Assembly: GCA_911728455.2 (NCBI GenBank)
Contig: OU452222.1
Location: 3,229,592 to 3,293,591, forward strand
DNA from: Marthasterias glacialis
Taxonomy: Eukaryota; Echinodermata; Asteroidea; Forcipulatida; Asteriidae
DNA length: 64,000 bases
Direction: 5' to 3'
Each line of letters begins with the position of its first letter. Position 1 is the first letter of the stretch. A model generated the notes under the pieces. It saw only the letters and a list, made by a program, of their open reading frames with translations. It did not search any database and was not told the origin of the DNA. The translations under genes and the position numbers were made by a program. Of this stretch, positions 1 to 15,000 are shown one piece after another.

Positions 1-3000
1 GACGGGGAGTTCCAGATACTGAGCCAGGTCATCGATTCCTATGTAGCCTCCAGACTTAGCGATATTAGCGTAGGACTTCAAACTCTCCTGTAAGTGATCC
101 ATTTTGACCCTGGACAAGAAAACAAATACTGTCACTCTCACGCAAGCCTCTTCTTTTTACAGTGATGGTAACTCAACAAAGATCCAAACTACCAAGCAAA
201 GGAAAAGGGACCATTAAAGGTTCTGTGTCGTCATGATCGTAGCAGTGAACGGAATACGCGCGTGCGTGCCTGCGGTCACATCACAGTTTGACAAAGACGG
301 CACCCTATTGTGATTTGACCGCAAGCACGCACATGTGCAGTATCTGTGTGAGAGTTCATCTTTCCATGCACAGCTACAGGCCTGCTATAATCATGACGAC
401 ACAGCCCCGTTAAAGAAGGGTTTTAGCACTCTTTCCTTACCCAAGTTTTGTGAGAAGCTTCTGGAACTCCACGAGACCAACCTCGATGGGCAGACCCATC
501 TCATGAGCTCTCATCATTAGTCTGCAATCCTCAAAGGTGTGGTCTGTTACTGGCTTGCCTATTGCACTGAGGAGGAAAGGTACACAGACACAAAATGATA
601 AAGACAATATTACTAGCCCGGGCTCATGTTCATGAAGTTGTTAACCAGTTGCCACCGGGATTCTTCCATTTTTTCCCGTCCCGCCTGACGGGATTATTTT
701 CTCGGAATTACTTTTCTTTGAGAGTACCGCTGGCAAAAAGAAACCTTGACTTGACAAAGCCAAGAGAACAAAGATTCTCTTTACCGCACCGTGATTTTTG
801 TTTTCTCTGTCGAGAAATGTCACATTCATGCAGCGTGAATTGCAAAACCTCCGCCGTGTGCCTTGGCCTGTGGTACTAAATCCGCAACCGTTGCTAGATC
901 CCCGGCCCACTCTTACTTACTTCTGAGCCGGAATACCATTGAGCCGAAATATAATGAATGAACAATGGTCCTCTTCTTGGAACAAAAGGACAAAGGTCTG
1001 GAATCAGGGTTGCACAATAACGCCTGCACAGTAGCCACAAATTGGCAAAATATTGAGCATTATGTGTCCTGTTTGTATTGGTGAAATAAAGCGTTACACG
1101 GCGTGTGCGCGCTCTGTGCATGCTCAGCAGTGGAATGTCCGCACAAACCTTGCTGTTATCCTGCTACATTGCACTTTTCCTAATCTTGTACGTACAATTC
1201 TAAACCTTTGACTTACACCTAAAATAGTTACAAAAAAAATAAGCTGTGCAACAATCAAATATGCGTCACTAAGAGGCATGATCATGTATATCCATAGCTT
1301 TGGCTTCAATGATTTGGGTTGGAACTGGGTAGAATATAATGTAATACAATGAAGTGGTCTGAAACAACATCTCTGGGGACTAAGAAAAGTGGCGTGTTAC
1401 GGCGGAGCGGTCTAGCGCATTGGACTCAAAGCTCTGGTGTTTCTGATCAGCAGCAGTGTGGGTTCGAGTCCCGGTCTTGACACTTGTGTCCTTAAGCACG
1501 ACACCTAACCATTATTGCTTTGTCCCTCAAGTGGGACGTAAAGCTGTAGGTCCAATGTGTTGTGTAACGCACAAAAAAAAAACCAGTTACACTTGTCGCT
1601 AAGAGAAGTGGTTTGCCCAGGTGTTTCTGGCATGGTTAGAAGCAGATTGCGTCGCATTGAGTCGTACACCATGTACACCCTTCAGAAGGTGCTACATAAA
1701 TGGGTCTCACAATTCAAAAACCCAGCATACCTGTCTTAAACATAAGTGCATGCTTTGAGATGCCAGTTGGTAAAGCGTTATATAAGAACTGATTGTTGTT
1801 ATTAAATGTCACTCAACAATTTGTTGTGAGCTATGTGATTGATAATGGAGGGTTCCACTTACTCGGCAATGACAGCCCGTACATTCCTTGCAAATAGCTT
1901 AGAGTCTTTGATCTCCTCTTCATTGGGTTTGTAGACTGGAAGGAAATTCACCTCCAGTTTATTGCTGAAATTGCACAGGGTAAGCCACAGAACCGACAGA
2001 CTGCAGTCAGAGAAAAAGAAGTAAAAAAACATGGTCAGACTTAAAAAAAAAACAAAAAAAACAACCAAGACGATTTAAGAACAAGATTATGAATGCCTAT
2101 AAAGAGACCAGCATCTCAAACACTCATCAGTCTGACGATGACAAGAGCAAGCTAGTCAAAACGTTGAGACCAATAAACTCACTCCGCGGCAGTGAAGTTA
2201 CCCGAGAAGTCCCCTCGATCCACTAAGCAAAAGTAGTAGCAGTCTCAGCCGATTTCTTACCTCCCCAGGACAGTTCTTTTCAGAACTAAGGCGCCCCCCC
2301 CCCCCGAATTCCGAAATCTACTCTGTGGTAGTAGAATAATAACAGGAAACGTCCTCACAAGAGCAATCTACTGTATATAGCAAAGTAGATACAAACACAT
2401 GGTGTTACCACAAACCAAATATACATTGATACCTCACCATGCAATGCTTCAAAACCTATATAAGATTATGTAGACAAAAAATTTGATCCAAATTGGTTCT
2501 GTGACATTTCATCTTGAATCACACCGATCGATTGCCACCTGTGAGGGGTGGTTAGTTCATATGTGAAATGAGGCTTTACTTACGCCCCTGGACCATCCCA
2601 CGTCCAGGTGAACGTGTCCAACGAATTCTTGTATTGAATTGCAACAGGTTGAACTGGAACCCCCGGATAGAAAGCACCTGTAATCAAACACAAAAAATCC
2701 ACTGGGTTTAACAGGGATGAGATTGTATAAAAATATTGTCTTGTGTTTCCAACCTCTTGTGGCTAAACCTGACTCTTCCCCCCACGCCCCCCCCCCCTTT
2801 GTCTCCCTCTTCATTGATCATCCCTTGCATCTTCTGACTGCTTTCTGCCTCTCTCTTTTCACTTCTCTCCACTTGACTGCTTCTGTTACTCCAGTATACG
2901 TGTATGTGTGTGTTGTGTTGTCATTTAGCCTTTGAAAACTCTGCTAGGGTCGAAACATGAGGCCATTAACAATTTTTTTCTTGGGTAACAATTTCCTCTT

Positions 3001-6000
3001 GGGTAAGGGAATGAAGCTCCCGGGATGTACAGATTGTTACATTTTAGAGGTTTACAGATTCTACATCCTTTCAAATAGGTATCTGAAAGTCTGGTCTTAA
3101 CAAAGGGAATTATTTTTATCTCTGCGATGGCAAGTTTGCCTCTGTAAAGAAAATCTGAAGGTGCAGGGAAACCAATGAAAAATCCTGAAATCAGGAAAAA
3201 TCCCGATAAATGACATGCCTGGTTTCATATTGTTAATGTGCCCTGTGAATTGTTACATTAAATTGCAACATGTCGGACTGGCAGGCGGTGCTCAAATGAA
3301 TGGTTATACATCGCAGATGATATTGAAACAAAGTGATTTTATTTCTTCCTGTAAGAAAGAACAGATGCAACTAAATCACACAAGACCTCGCAGCTACAGG
3401 TTTAAGAATTGCCAGAATAAAACTGGATTTATTCTACCAAACACCCCCAAATCTGACCTCCTTTGAACGTGATGAGGCATGAGCCATTGGTACAGGTGCC
3501 CTCTGGGAAGATGGTGATCTGAGGCCAGTCGCTGTCCGGCTCACACCGTCTTTTGATCTCGTTGATGGTCTTCAGTCTAGAGTTGGGATCAGTCCTTGAG
3601 ACGTAGACTGGCTGTAGGCAGTCCACCAAGGCTGGATTAGATTAGAGATGGGGAGGGGGTAGAAAAATGAAACAAATGATCAAAGATTCAATATGGTTTG
3701 TAAAAATGTGAAGAGAGAAGAAATAAAAATGGAGTACAGGAAACAAAGGAAAAGAACAGACTTTTGGAGGGCAAGGGACCTTTGGGGAAACAAGGTACTT
3801 TCTCATTTTCTATGCTGGAAAATGTTGTCTTTTTGTGTTAAAGTAATATTCGAAGAAGTCTTGACTCTGGCATAAGATTCACAATGTTCCAATACAAAGC
3901 AGGCAGGGTATTGATGGAAGTAGATTGTAAGTTTTAACAAGGAAAGAGAAAATGACAAACAAAAAATGCAAATATTTGAATTTATATTCATGACTTCCGA
4001 CTTCCTCTGCATGAAATAAACTGGCGAGAGTGTCTTGAAAAAATCTGTAGAAGATACACAAATTTTTAAACCCTACATACCAGACCTGGAATTTCATCTT
4101 TGAGAGGGCAAGGCAATTTTCATTTCACAAAGGGCACTTCCATTAGAAAATCTTAAAGTCTATGGGAAATGTATAGAGGGGCACCAAGGCCAAGACCAGG
4201 GCAACAGAGGCCATGGCCTCCATGTAATTCCAGGCCTGCACATACATCTACATGCACAAGGCAGACTACATCTAATACGTATGAATGCAAGGGAGGGGCA
4301 GTGGGGGAGGGGGGGCATGCTTGAAAATACACATTCCTGTTACAGCACTCAACTCAAACTCGGTTAGTTCACTCAGACATGCACTGGTTTACCTCTATCA
4401 CAGCACACCATCTCATCTGTTGGTACAAACCCTTGTAACCAAATTGAGGCCAGAAGGTTAAATAGTCTGGCCCTTTTTGGGTTGATTTGCAGACAGCATT
4501 CGGGAATCTTGGCATTGTATTCAGGGAACATGACAAGATGGCGGCACATGATAAAGATCTCAGATATTTACAAATGCAGCATCACTGGACAAAGTCAAGG
4601 CTAAAAGATGGAGTTAGCTAACAAGGAATGAATACATGTAATTCAGAAGAATACCAACTAATAGTAAAAAAAACAGGTTTTTTTTGCTGTTGTAATTATT
4701 ATGTTTAAAAAAAGAACAAGCTATTAGCTGTTGAAAATGCTTACTAACCAAAATGTCATGTGGTATAAATGCAAAAAATTGTTATTTTAGCCTTTGACAA
4801 AAACACTGCCATCTGGGGTCAAAACAGGAGGCCATTTAAGCCATTACAGTCCCAAATCCTTCTAAATCCTATTGCCAAAGTGAAGGAATTCAAAGGAATA
4901 GGCTGTATTTTGGACAGCCAGAGGGCGCAATACTAATTCCATTTTGAAAGTACAAAAACATTTCAAAACATTAAAAATACAAATTTTCCAAGCCAATATC
5001 TAACATGTCTAACACTGATTACATTGTAAAACTGTAAATGAAAAAAAAATCAAAAGTTGTATATTAACTGCATTATTAGATGTCTAATTGCATCAGGTTA
5101 ACCACACTATTTCTATGGTTTGACCCCCAATCTACCCCAAAGGGCGCCCTCTTGCACTCAAAAATAAGGCCTATTGGCCTTCAGGCCAAAACAAACAGTG
5201 CTTTTAAAAATGTTTTATTATTGTTCAAAGGAAAATACAGGAAAGTCAGGGAAAGAGAAGATATATGTTAATATTTCTCTTGAAATTCGATAGAAATATA
5301 TAGTTTCTGTCATGCCTATTATGTAATACTTGGCAAACCATCTTAAGTGTGAATAGACCGATCCACTGAGCCCCGCCTACTAACATACTAACCAATCACA
5401 GCCTTCTGACAAAGCCACTGAAAGTCCGACAAAATTCCGACACGTTAATATCCCATTAGAAAAGTAAATAAAACCGCCGCCATTGTTCTGACAAACAACA
5501 GCAAACACAACTGCTCTAACTTTTGTTTTGTTGGAATTTGTTGGTATTTCTGTTGGTGCAAATCCCTCAGCAGTGGTCCCTGTACAGTTGTGTAAAAGTG
5601 GCTTAACAGTGTTGCTGTCTGCATTGTTCTTCGGACTCAATGCACTGCTCAAAAAGCCACAAAACTAAATCCATACCGTTCTCGAAAACCATGTTTGTGT
5701 GTGTATCCGAAACGTGTGTGTGGCCACAACCAAACAACCTCTGCGATCGTGGCAAGAAAGTAAAACCATAAGCTGTTGCTAGGCAGTTGCCAAGGTAGGC
5801 GGGGCTTAATGGACAGGTCTATTGACATGATTGAAGGCAGAAGCAACCCTGCAAGTACATGCAGTAATAATAGGTATAAGAATTTAAGCATGCTTACATG
5901 TGGCCCGTTTGCTGGCTCTGACAATACTTTTCGTGTATATACACGTCATCCTCGCCAACTGGTTAAGTAATCACCTATTACACCACATAACAAATTAATC

Positions 6001-9000
6001 ACCCTGCAAGTTTGACCACTGTTTTGTTTTTTCTCGCTTTCTCTCTCTCTCAAAAACTGCAACAAAGTGAAAGTTCTTAGTATCAGGTGCTGAGTGTACA
6101 TATGCGCCTACATTCTACGCACTCTACACATACGCGCACATACGGTGTAGAGGAATCTCTTAAGATGATTGTAGCTGATTTTCCTTCATCGGACAAAATA
6201 ATAAAAATGAAATAAATGTATCTTTGCATGGTGGTCAATTTATGTTTTTGGTTTGCAGAAAACAAAGCTGGAGGTGCTGTAATTTAATAACTGCTAAATG
6301 TGATTTATCAGGTGCAGTCTTCCTTTTTTAGTTAAAACTTTTTTGTAAACCATCAGCGGCGTAACTAGGGTAACATTTTAGGGGGGGCACCATTTTTCCT
6401 AGGGGGGGCACTTTTGGCCAATTAAAACTGTAGCTTCCCTTTCTATTTGTCCTAAACAAGCCCCTTTTTCAGCGCTCTTCTGGCCTGTTGAGAACTTGAG
6501 GCCTTACAAAGTACATTGTCTGCGTGTAGCTAATAAAAACAAATAGTTTTAAAAACATTCAAAGTACTAGGGCCTACATAAAAGCTTATAAAATTTTAAT
6601 CTGGTAATTTTTAATCTCAAAAGTCCAGATTTCAAATTTGGGGGGGCACAGACATCAGTTGGGGGGCACATGACCCCCCCCCCCTTAGTTACGCCACTGT
6701 AAACAATACTTTCTTGTGGGTTCAGCAGTCACACAGTGCTGTAGATGAAGAAATGAAACTTTGCTAGATAAATAGCATTATTATCACACACACACCGTGC
6801 CACCTACTTCTGAAAAGAGGGGTTTGCCTATTCTCATCTCTTGATACCCCACTTAGCACCTGACGACCCACAAACACAACCGACGGGTCGAAGAAACTTG
6901 TGTGGGGTGCAAGGACCAGAATGTGGGCTTCTGAGGGGTCTGCCTGTTGACCCTTGACCTCGATCCAGTGGAACCCTAGGAGAAAGACGTGTATTCGGCC
7001 GAGCCACATCACAAAGTTTTGTAGGGTTCTGTAATGGGAGATCATGGATAGGTAAAACAATGCAATGTTTGGCAGAGGTCATTGGTCTCAACAACAATGT
7101 AATGTTTGTGGCAGGTCGTCTGGTTCAAAGGTCACAGGCTTCTACAGAGCTTCTGCTGTAATTAAGAAATTGTACATGTAGGTCAAAATAATGCAATGTA
7201 CGGTGGAGGTCATCAGGTTCAAAGGTCATACAAGGGCAAGTCAGTGTTGTAGTGAGTCATGACCTGAAACATTTCTGATATAAAAACCATCGACTGCAGA
7301 AACAACTTCAGCTTTGCAGAACCATATATACTCCATGAACATGCCATAGGAAAGTGTCTACATGTACATAGACAAATTTACCATGCTGAGCAAAAAGTAA
7401 TTTGATTGAGATTTTTGATGTTTTTTATTTAAGGTATAATTTACAGACAAAGGAACATATGCACCTTTCTCCTGTACACACAGAAATCAATCCATCAATT
7501 GTGTACACACATAACCTTGAGAGTACAATAGAAATTTGTCATAGAAAACATATGTTGTTGAGTTGAAATGTTTATTACACACAACTTATAAATCTCCTCT
7601 GGTGCCTGAGGCAAAAATAAAAATGCCGGGTGGCAAATGCTGGGTGGTGTTTTTTTTTTTTTTCCACTTACATTATGTAAAACATCATCCGTACGGACAT
7701 TTTTGTTCAACATTTACAAACTAAATGCCAGTGTTCATTGCACTGGGTTGCCACCCGATTCTCCTCAATTGTGTCTGTCAGTGGTAAACGGAACGAAGTA
7801 GCACTGAGCCCTCATTCACAAGCGACACAGATTATAATCCCACAACCTAGAATACTCTAGTGTTCTTAAATAACGTCATGGTATAAGCTGGGTTGCTGGT
7901 GGTACCCCAGATTATCCTGACTGACGTTATTTAAGAACACTAGGGTAATCTAGGTTATGGGATTATAATCTGTGTCGCTTCTGAAGGAGGGTTCAGTGTT
8001 CCTTCGTTCCATTTACTACTGACACAAATGAGGAATATCGGTGGGGTTGCAGTGCAACGGAGACTGACGTCCTACCAGGGCTAGAATAGGCCAATAGAAA
8101 CAGCAGTATGTAAAAAGTAAAATTATAGCTCAATGTTTACTTGCAGTTGACATCATATGTTAAATGCATACATGAATATAAATACATGTGTATAGTAGAA
8201 GTAATTGCGCTTTTGTTAACTTATTTGAAAATTATGCACACTCTGCTTCACTGTGGACAAACAAAAAAATAAAACAAAAAAACTTCCCTTCCCTGGGATT
8301 TGTCGCACCCACCAGCTGGACAGGAAACAACTTTTTGTTTAGGATGGCCTAGCCTGCAAGTTCGTAGATTAGCCCAAGGTTTACTTAGCTCTACACTGTG
8401 GGTCCACAGAGCAAGGGCATCCTTGCTCTACGGTGGGTCAGTGTCCACCTTTCATTCTGGATTCATAACTCAGGAAACTGTGAGCGAGTAAACCACGGTT
8501 CATACTTCACGCAGAGACTTCAGAGACTTCTGAATGGCCCTCATGTGTGCGCACGCTCAGAACTGTCAAAGAGGACCGTTGTGTCTGCTGCCGCCAGCGT
8601 CTCAAAAGTCTCCCATCGTTACGTCCCCAAAATTCGCTTTGCATTCGTATGAACCGGGCTTAACACTGACAGGTGGGGAATCATTTGCACTAATAAACCC
8701 TAATGCTAAGGCCATTCACATGTACAGCACGTACACTCATAGAGCTACAAACCCAGGTACAATGGTATGGTTTGTACCAGCTCTTATTTTTTTATTACAT
8801 CGTTAACTTTGATTAACTTGACAAGCTTAAAGGATCGTATTTATAAACAAATCGATTTTAAAACTAGCGTTGAATAAATAAAGACGGTTGCCTATACAAC
8901 ATGATTTATCTTTTTGCAGTTCATCTGAGGGTTTTAATGTTGTCACCAGTGGTAAATACAGTGCGGGCAAGACATGGAAAAATGTGTTGGACGGGTCATG

Positions 9001-12000
9001 TTTCGGATCCCTTGTTTCCTTGTAGATTTCGTCAGCTGATCCAGTGAGTTTTACCGGCGCTCAAAGTGCGTGTTTTACTTCAAAGCTACATGATAATGAG
9101 TAATCGTAGGAATGTCAAAGCTCCAGCTCAACATTGGTAAACTGACTGTAAATACTTCCATATTTTGCACACATCAACAACGATATTTGTAATAAAACCA
9201 ACCTGTGAAAATGTCACCTCATTTCGTTGTTCCATTTGCGAGAAGAACGGTAAAAATGCATTCAGTTTTTTGTACACATTCCTGTAGGCAGAGTTTACGT
9301 CTCACTGCGACGAAAACTTATTTTGGATCTGAATTCATTTTTTATTTAAAAACAATAACACTTCAGGCAAGAAATATTTCAAGGAAAGTTTTTCTACCAT
9401 CATTATCTTTATACCATGTAAGGTATCTGTGAACATTAATGTTTTTTTCTTCTTACCAATGTTGAGCTGGGAATTTAAACATTCCTTTGATTACTCATTT
9501 TTTTTTATAGTTTAAACCCTAATCGAGAGAAAAAGAAGCAAGCAGAAAACAACAGATGAAGTTCATTATGTGAACAGGGGCGTATCAGAAAACATGTTAC
9601 ACACACGTACAAATGATACTATTGACAAGATTGGTTAGATAGGGCTAACACTGCACAAGCAGGTACACTGTAGACATGGTAGAGAGTTCCAAGGTATGTT
9701 ATACATAATGATCCTGAATACAACTACAATGTACACATGTACATGTATGTTGATGGATGCAGATCGCAGCAAAATAATCACTTCAAATAACAGTGTCCTA
9801 GTGAAGATATGTGTACTATGTAATTGACGTTTTTCACTACATGACTATACAACCCTTCATTTAACATAGTTATGAAGAAGCAATGTAACTTGCCCAGCTG
9901 GTAAATAACATAATGGGAGACTTTGGAACCATAGGTGGCAGCAGACGTACTAGGTAAATTGTCATTGTTTACGTAGTTATGAGCATGCCAAAACAATGGA
10001 TATACCTGGTAAGTCTGCTGCCACCTAACAGCCTCAAAAGTCTCCTATTTGGTATATTTTCCTGGCATAGGCACCAAGGCAATCACCAGCATGACCTGAG
10101 AGGAATTTTATTCCCCCCAAATGACATAGTATAGTAGGTTTTTAGTGCACAAGTTGTTTCGTTTGCTTTCCCATTATGTTTCCAGGAAATGTATACAACG
10201 TCACGAAAATGCATTTCAGTCGAGCTACTCCCGTGGCGTTTGTTGACAGTCTACTGACTACGAGCTGAAGGTTATCAGTTTGAAACCTCCTCCATGTTTC
10301 TTCACCTTCTTTTTTTCCTTTTGAGTCTTAGTTTTTTGCTCTGAAAACTTGATTGTGCACGTCAATGTTTTTTATTATTTTTCTACACATTTCTGGTCTC
10401 CAAGGATATTTCTTTTAAAGGAAAACATGGTCCGAGATCCTGTTTTTGCGATGTTGTTTGTGGGCAAAAAACCCTCACGACCTGGGGCATACATTACGTA
10501 TACGTACATTAACTGCATCTATCATGGATGCTACATTCCATCTATAGTACAGTAACTCAAATTTTAGGCCTCACACTTTAGTCACAATCTAAACTATGTA
10601 TACAGTATAAAGTATTTGGAGCAATTACACTGCGCAGTGTGACTCCACAATTTTTACTTGATTTTATTTATTTATTTACAAGTTCATTCCATGCACCCAG
10701 GTCTACACATGCTTTATCTTGGATCAGTTTTTCAAGTATTTGATCAGTGATTTGAAATGTGTGTCATGCACAATGTGGAGTCTGTGGATTACATGAATAT
10801 AGGATGGTGCTTGATATGGATTAGTGACAAGGTACAAGACACCGAGACAGCTCTGTGTGGTGGACAGACAAACAGACAGAGAAGTCAAACCTTTATAATG
10901 ATGCAGTTATCTACAGTCAGATCCCCTTATAATGCCATTCGTAGTGCAAATTCTCACTCAAAAACAAGAGTCCAGACTTCTTTCCTTCCATCCTTATACC
11001 TGTTGATAGTATTGACCCCTTGCATGCACATCACACACGGGGACTGTGCCACGCTCACCATTGTGGAAGTCAATAGGTATACTGGCAAACGCCGCGTCAC
11101 CTAAAATGCGCACAACGCTTTATTCACAGTGAGATTGACTTCTAAAATGGTGGTAAGATTATTGTGATGAGGTCGTTTGATAAATAGGCTGTATTTTTGA
11201 CAGCAAGAGGGCGCACCACTAATTCCATTTTGAAAATACAAAAATATTTCAAAACATTAAAAATTAAATTTCCCAAGCAAATATCTTACAATGATTACAT
11301 TGTAAAACTGTCAATAAAAAAAAACTCTGAAAAGTTGCATATTAACTGTTTTATTATTATTAGAAGTCTAACTGCATCTGGTTTATCACACTATTTCTAT
11401 GGTCTGACCCCCAATCTACCCGAAAGGGCGCCCTCTTGCAGTCAAAAATAAGGCCCATTGGGTCTATAGATGGAAGAAATAAAAACAGCTGCATCATGAT
11501 GAAAGTAGACTCTACCACTAAAACGGCATACACAGTACACACATGCAACGATGTGGGCATGGAAAGACTACAAAATGAAGAAAATGAAATGCATGCATTT
11601 AAGCTCAGGACAAGGCGACTGCCATCTTTTTCAATGCTGCAGTTGGCACTGTATTCCAAACATCATCAAAACCTACATACGTGCAAGCAGTGTGTAATCC
11701 CTCATCCCCGATTTAGCAATCACTGTTGGGTAATCCATGAGATAGAAGAGTAGCCCATCGAAAAGCGTGGTGTGGCAGGCGGCCACCACAATGGGGGCCT
11801 CGCTTTTGGAGGCTTGCCTACCGCGCACGTCAATGCTGTGGAATCCCATTACAAAAAACATCACCCGGTAGGCAAGACCCACCGGGAACCTGCGTAAAAA
11901 ACTGGGGAAACAAAATCAACAAATCTCAAGTTTAATTTACGTTTTGCCCGTCACCAACTGTGATAGTTACAGAGTATGAACACTAAAATACTTAAAGACG

Positions 12001-15000
12001 CCCGCTCGTCGCCATTACCTGATGACTGTTTCTATGGCACAAAATGATCTTGTACCCGTACCTAGTTTACGTACAACTCATGCGCCAGTCAAAGGTGATC
12101 TTTCATGGCACAAATTTGTTTGTCGCGTGTTGACGAGTGGGTGTCTTTAAGCCTTGCTGAATGAAGTCTCAAGGTGACTCAGTCAAGAATTACACTACTA
12201 AATTAAATGTTCTGAAATATTCAGAACCCTTGGCTCATGGGCTGTTTAAGAGTGTGATACAATAGACCGATCCATTAAGCCCCGCCCCTAAACATATTGA
12301 CCAATCACAGCATCAATTGGCTAAATCACCACTGTACATGTGGGCAGCACAATGTGTGCCTCTTCAATGCCACACTGCACAACATGAACACGGACTATAA
12401 GTACTCGCACGCATGTTTGCATTTTCCAATAGGATTTTTATCGTGTCGGACTTTTGTCAGATTTTCGGTGGTGTACCCAAGGCTGTGATTGGGGTATGGG
12501 GCCGGGCTTAATGAATTGGTCTATTGAACATTACTTCCAAAACTTCATTTCAATGACAAATCATTTACAGCTAAAAAAAAAACAACAACAAAAAACATGA
12601 TGACGTAGCTTTCAATTCACAAGTATAAAGGTTTTTATATATGTATGTTAAAGTCTCTAATGCAAAAATGTAAAACAGAATTGACTTCCCGAATAAGTGG
12701 GGTGAGGGGGGAGTGTACACAAGAAATGGCAAAATGGGTGGCATGTATGAATACTTAAATGTGAAACAGGTGTAATGACAAATTAAATAAGTTAGAAACA
12801 AACATGGGGGTAATGCATGCCCCCCTCCACCTCATTTCCCTATCCTCATATATTTTTCCCGTCAGGAATTAGTAGACAGGCCTTGGATTCTATGGCATGG
12901 TGATGAAAGGGCAACATTGTAAACATTCAACAGCACTCCGCACTAATGACATCACTTTTGCTTGAAACACCCAGATGTCAGACAAACTTTCTACCACTCA
13001 CACGATCACCGCATCGGACCGCAGTTTTAGTACAATATACAGCGCGTATTGTATGGTGCGATCGACGTACACATGTCAGTGAAATTTGACACATTGTCTG
13101 AGATCCGGGTACCTGCATGACCTACATTATTTTAGCATTACAGCGAAGTGGTATTACAACAAGTTAAAAACTAACAGGCTGCTTGCATTGGTATCCTCCA
13201 TCCCAATCAACACATGAACATGTACAGTGCTAAACCATTATCAGAAGTCTTGTTTATAAAAAAATTGCATTTCCACTACACTGAATTAATTTAAGACTTA
13301 TTGCAGACAAACCAGAGACGTTTTGAGGTATACATACATGTATGTTGTTATTATTATTATTAATTTCTGATATTGAAACCAAAGATGCCTCAAAAGTGAA
13401 CTCAATAATTAACTGTAACTCTCAGGCCTGAGGAAACCTGTAAACAAGGGTGCTTGCTATGAACTAGACACACCGAGGTAAACCCCTGCTCTTCCACCGT
13501 CAGTGTTCTGGGTTCTTTTCACCCAACTTTAATAGTAGTACACACGACCTGTGGGCCTATCCAAAGGACAAAGCAATGGTACAAGAACACAATCATCGTG
13601 ACCAGCCAGACTGGGATTCGAACCCACAACCTGTGAAAAACAGAACTTGCGCTACATGATGTACACTCTGCCACAATGCTCAACAAGAATCACGTTCACA
13701 CAAGTGAAAGCAAGGTCAATGAGGTAATGTAATACTATCTACTTTCAGTATGGGTTTGAATAAAGCACTTGGCAACAGTGTACATTCTATCCATGGTAGA
13801 CACCTGGTTAATACATGTACTGTGTACATGTGTACACATTTTTAAGGTCAATTTTTATTTCGTTAAATTACATAAAGTACGTAAAATGTAATTTATCTAC
13901 ATGTACTATGTCTTTTTTACAAGACACCAACCATTAAAATACAATAGCAGTAAAACTCAATTCTACATATAAATAAATTATTTCAATCTTTAAAACTTGT
14001 ATTGTTTGTTTTTCCATGCAACATGATCATGATGTAATAATATGAAGGCCTACAAAAACACAAAGTACATGTATGTTGTACTTGCTTATCAATTTTGTAA
14101 ATAAACGTAAACATTAAACAACTTAAGTATGAGTATCAAATCATGCATTGTGTATTGTTTGGCACCTGGAATTCACATTTATTTGCTTATAAAGATAATT
14201 TCTAGAAGTTAATTACACAACTTGTATAATAATGTATTTGTGCAGGTCTGTGGTTTAACAGTAAATATTGGGTTAGTGATTACAGGAACTGCCTGTATTT
14301 AGATTGGAACTTTTTTACATCAATATCAGTACTTCACCTACAAAAATGTTGCTTTTAATAAAGTTTATGGTTTTATCTCTGCGTGCTACACATGTTACAT
14401 GTAACACATTGTATGTATATAATACTTGCTATGATGACTTTACAGAGCCCTGGAAGTGCCATCCGAATTGTTGAGATCCTGAAATAATTATCGCAGGATG
14501 GTGTCATCATAAACTTACGATGATGACATCCTGAGATAATGTGTCTCAGGATGATGACGTCTTGAAAGTAAGGTGTCGTCTTCCCAAGAAAATTTACCTT
14601 GGCATGTCGACATTGTTTTCCAAAAATAATTTATCTTGGGATGTCGACGTCCTGAAAATAGACCGATCTATTCAGCTCCGCCTATTAACGTATTGACCAA
14701 TCACAGCCTTGGCAACGCCAACGAAAGTCCAACACGTTAAAATCCCATTAGAACAGTAAACAAACTGCCCCCACTGCTCTGACTATGGACATGATGGAGG
14801 AAGACCTGATGTTCTGACACACAACAGCACACACTTACTGTGCTAACTTTTGTTTGGTTAAACTTTGTTCGTATTTCTGGTGGTGCAAATCCCACAGTAG
14901 TGGTCCCTATACAGTTGGTAAAAGTGGTTTAACAGTGTTCCTGTCGGCATTGTTCTATGAACTCAAGGCACTGCTCAAAAGGCCACAAACCGAAATCCAT

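Noticed and set aside
2100..2225. Sequence with CGATGACAAGAGCAAGCTAGTC and GTTGAGACCAATAAA resembling the 3' part of a retroelement
   Set aside because: Too short and isolated to assign; no reverse transcriptase or second end was found in the window.
10757..11104. 115-codon plus-strand frame in an LPCAT intron
   Set aside because: No recognisable domain and no splice or start context; probably chance.
13600..13640. tRNA-like B box on the minus strand taken as a tRNA gene
   Set aside because: No acceptor or anticodon stem forms; the body matches the SINE family, so it is annotated as a SINE.
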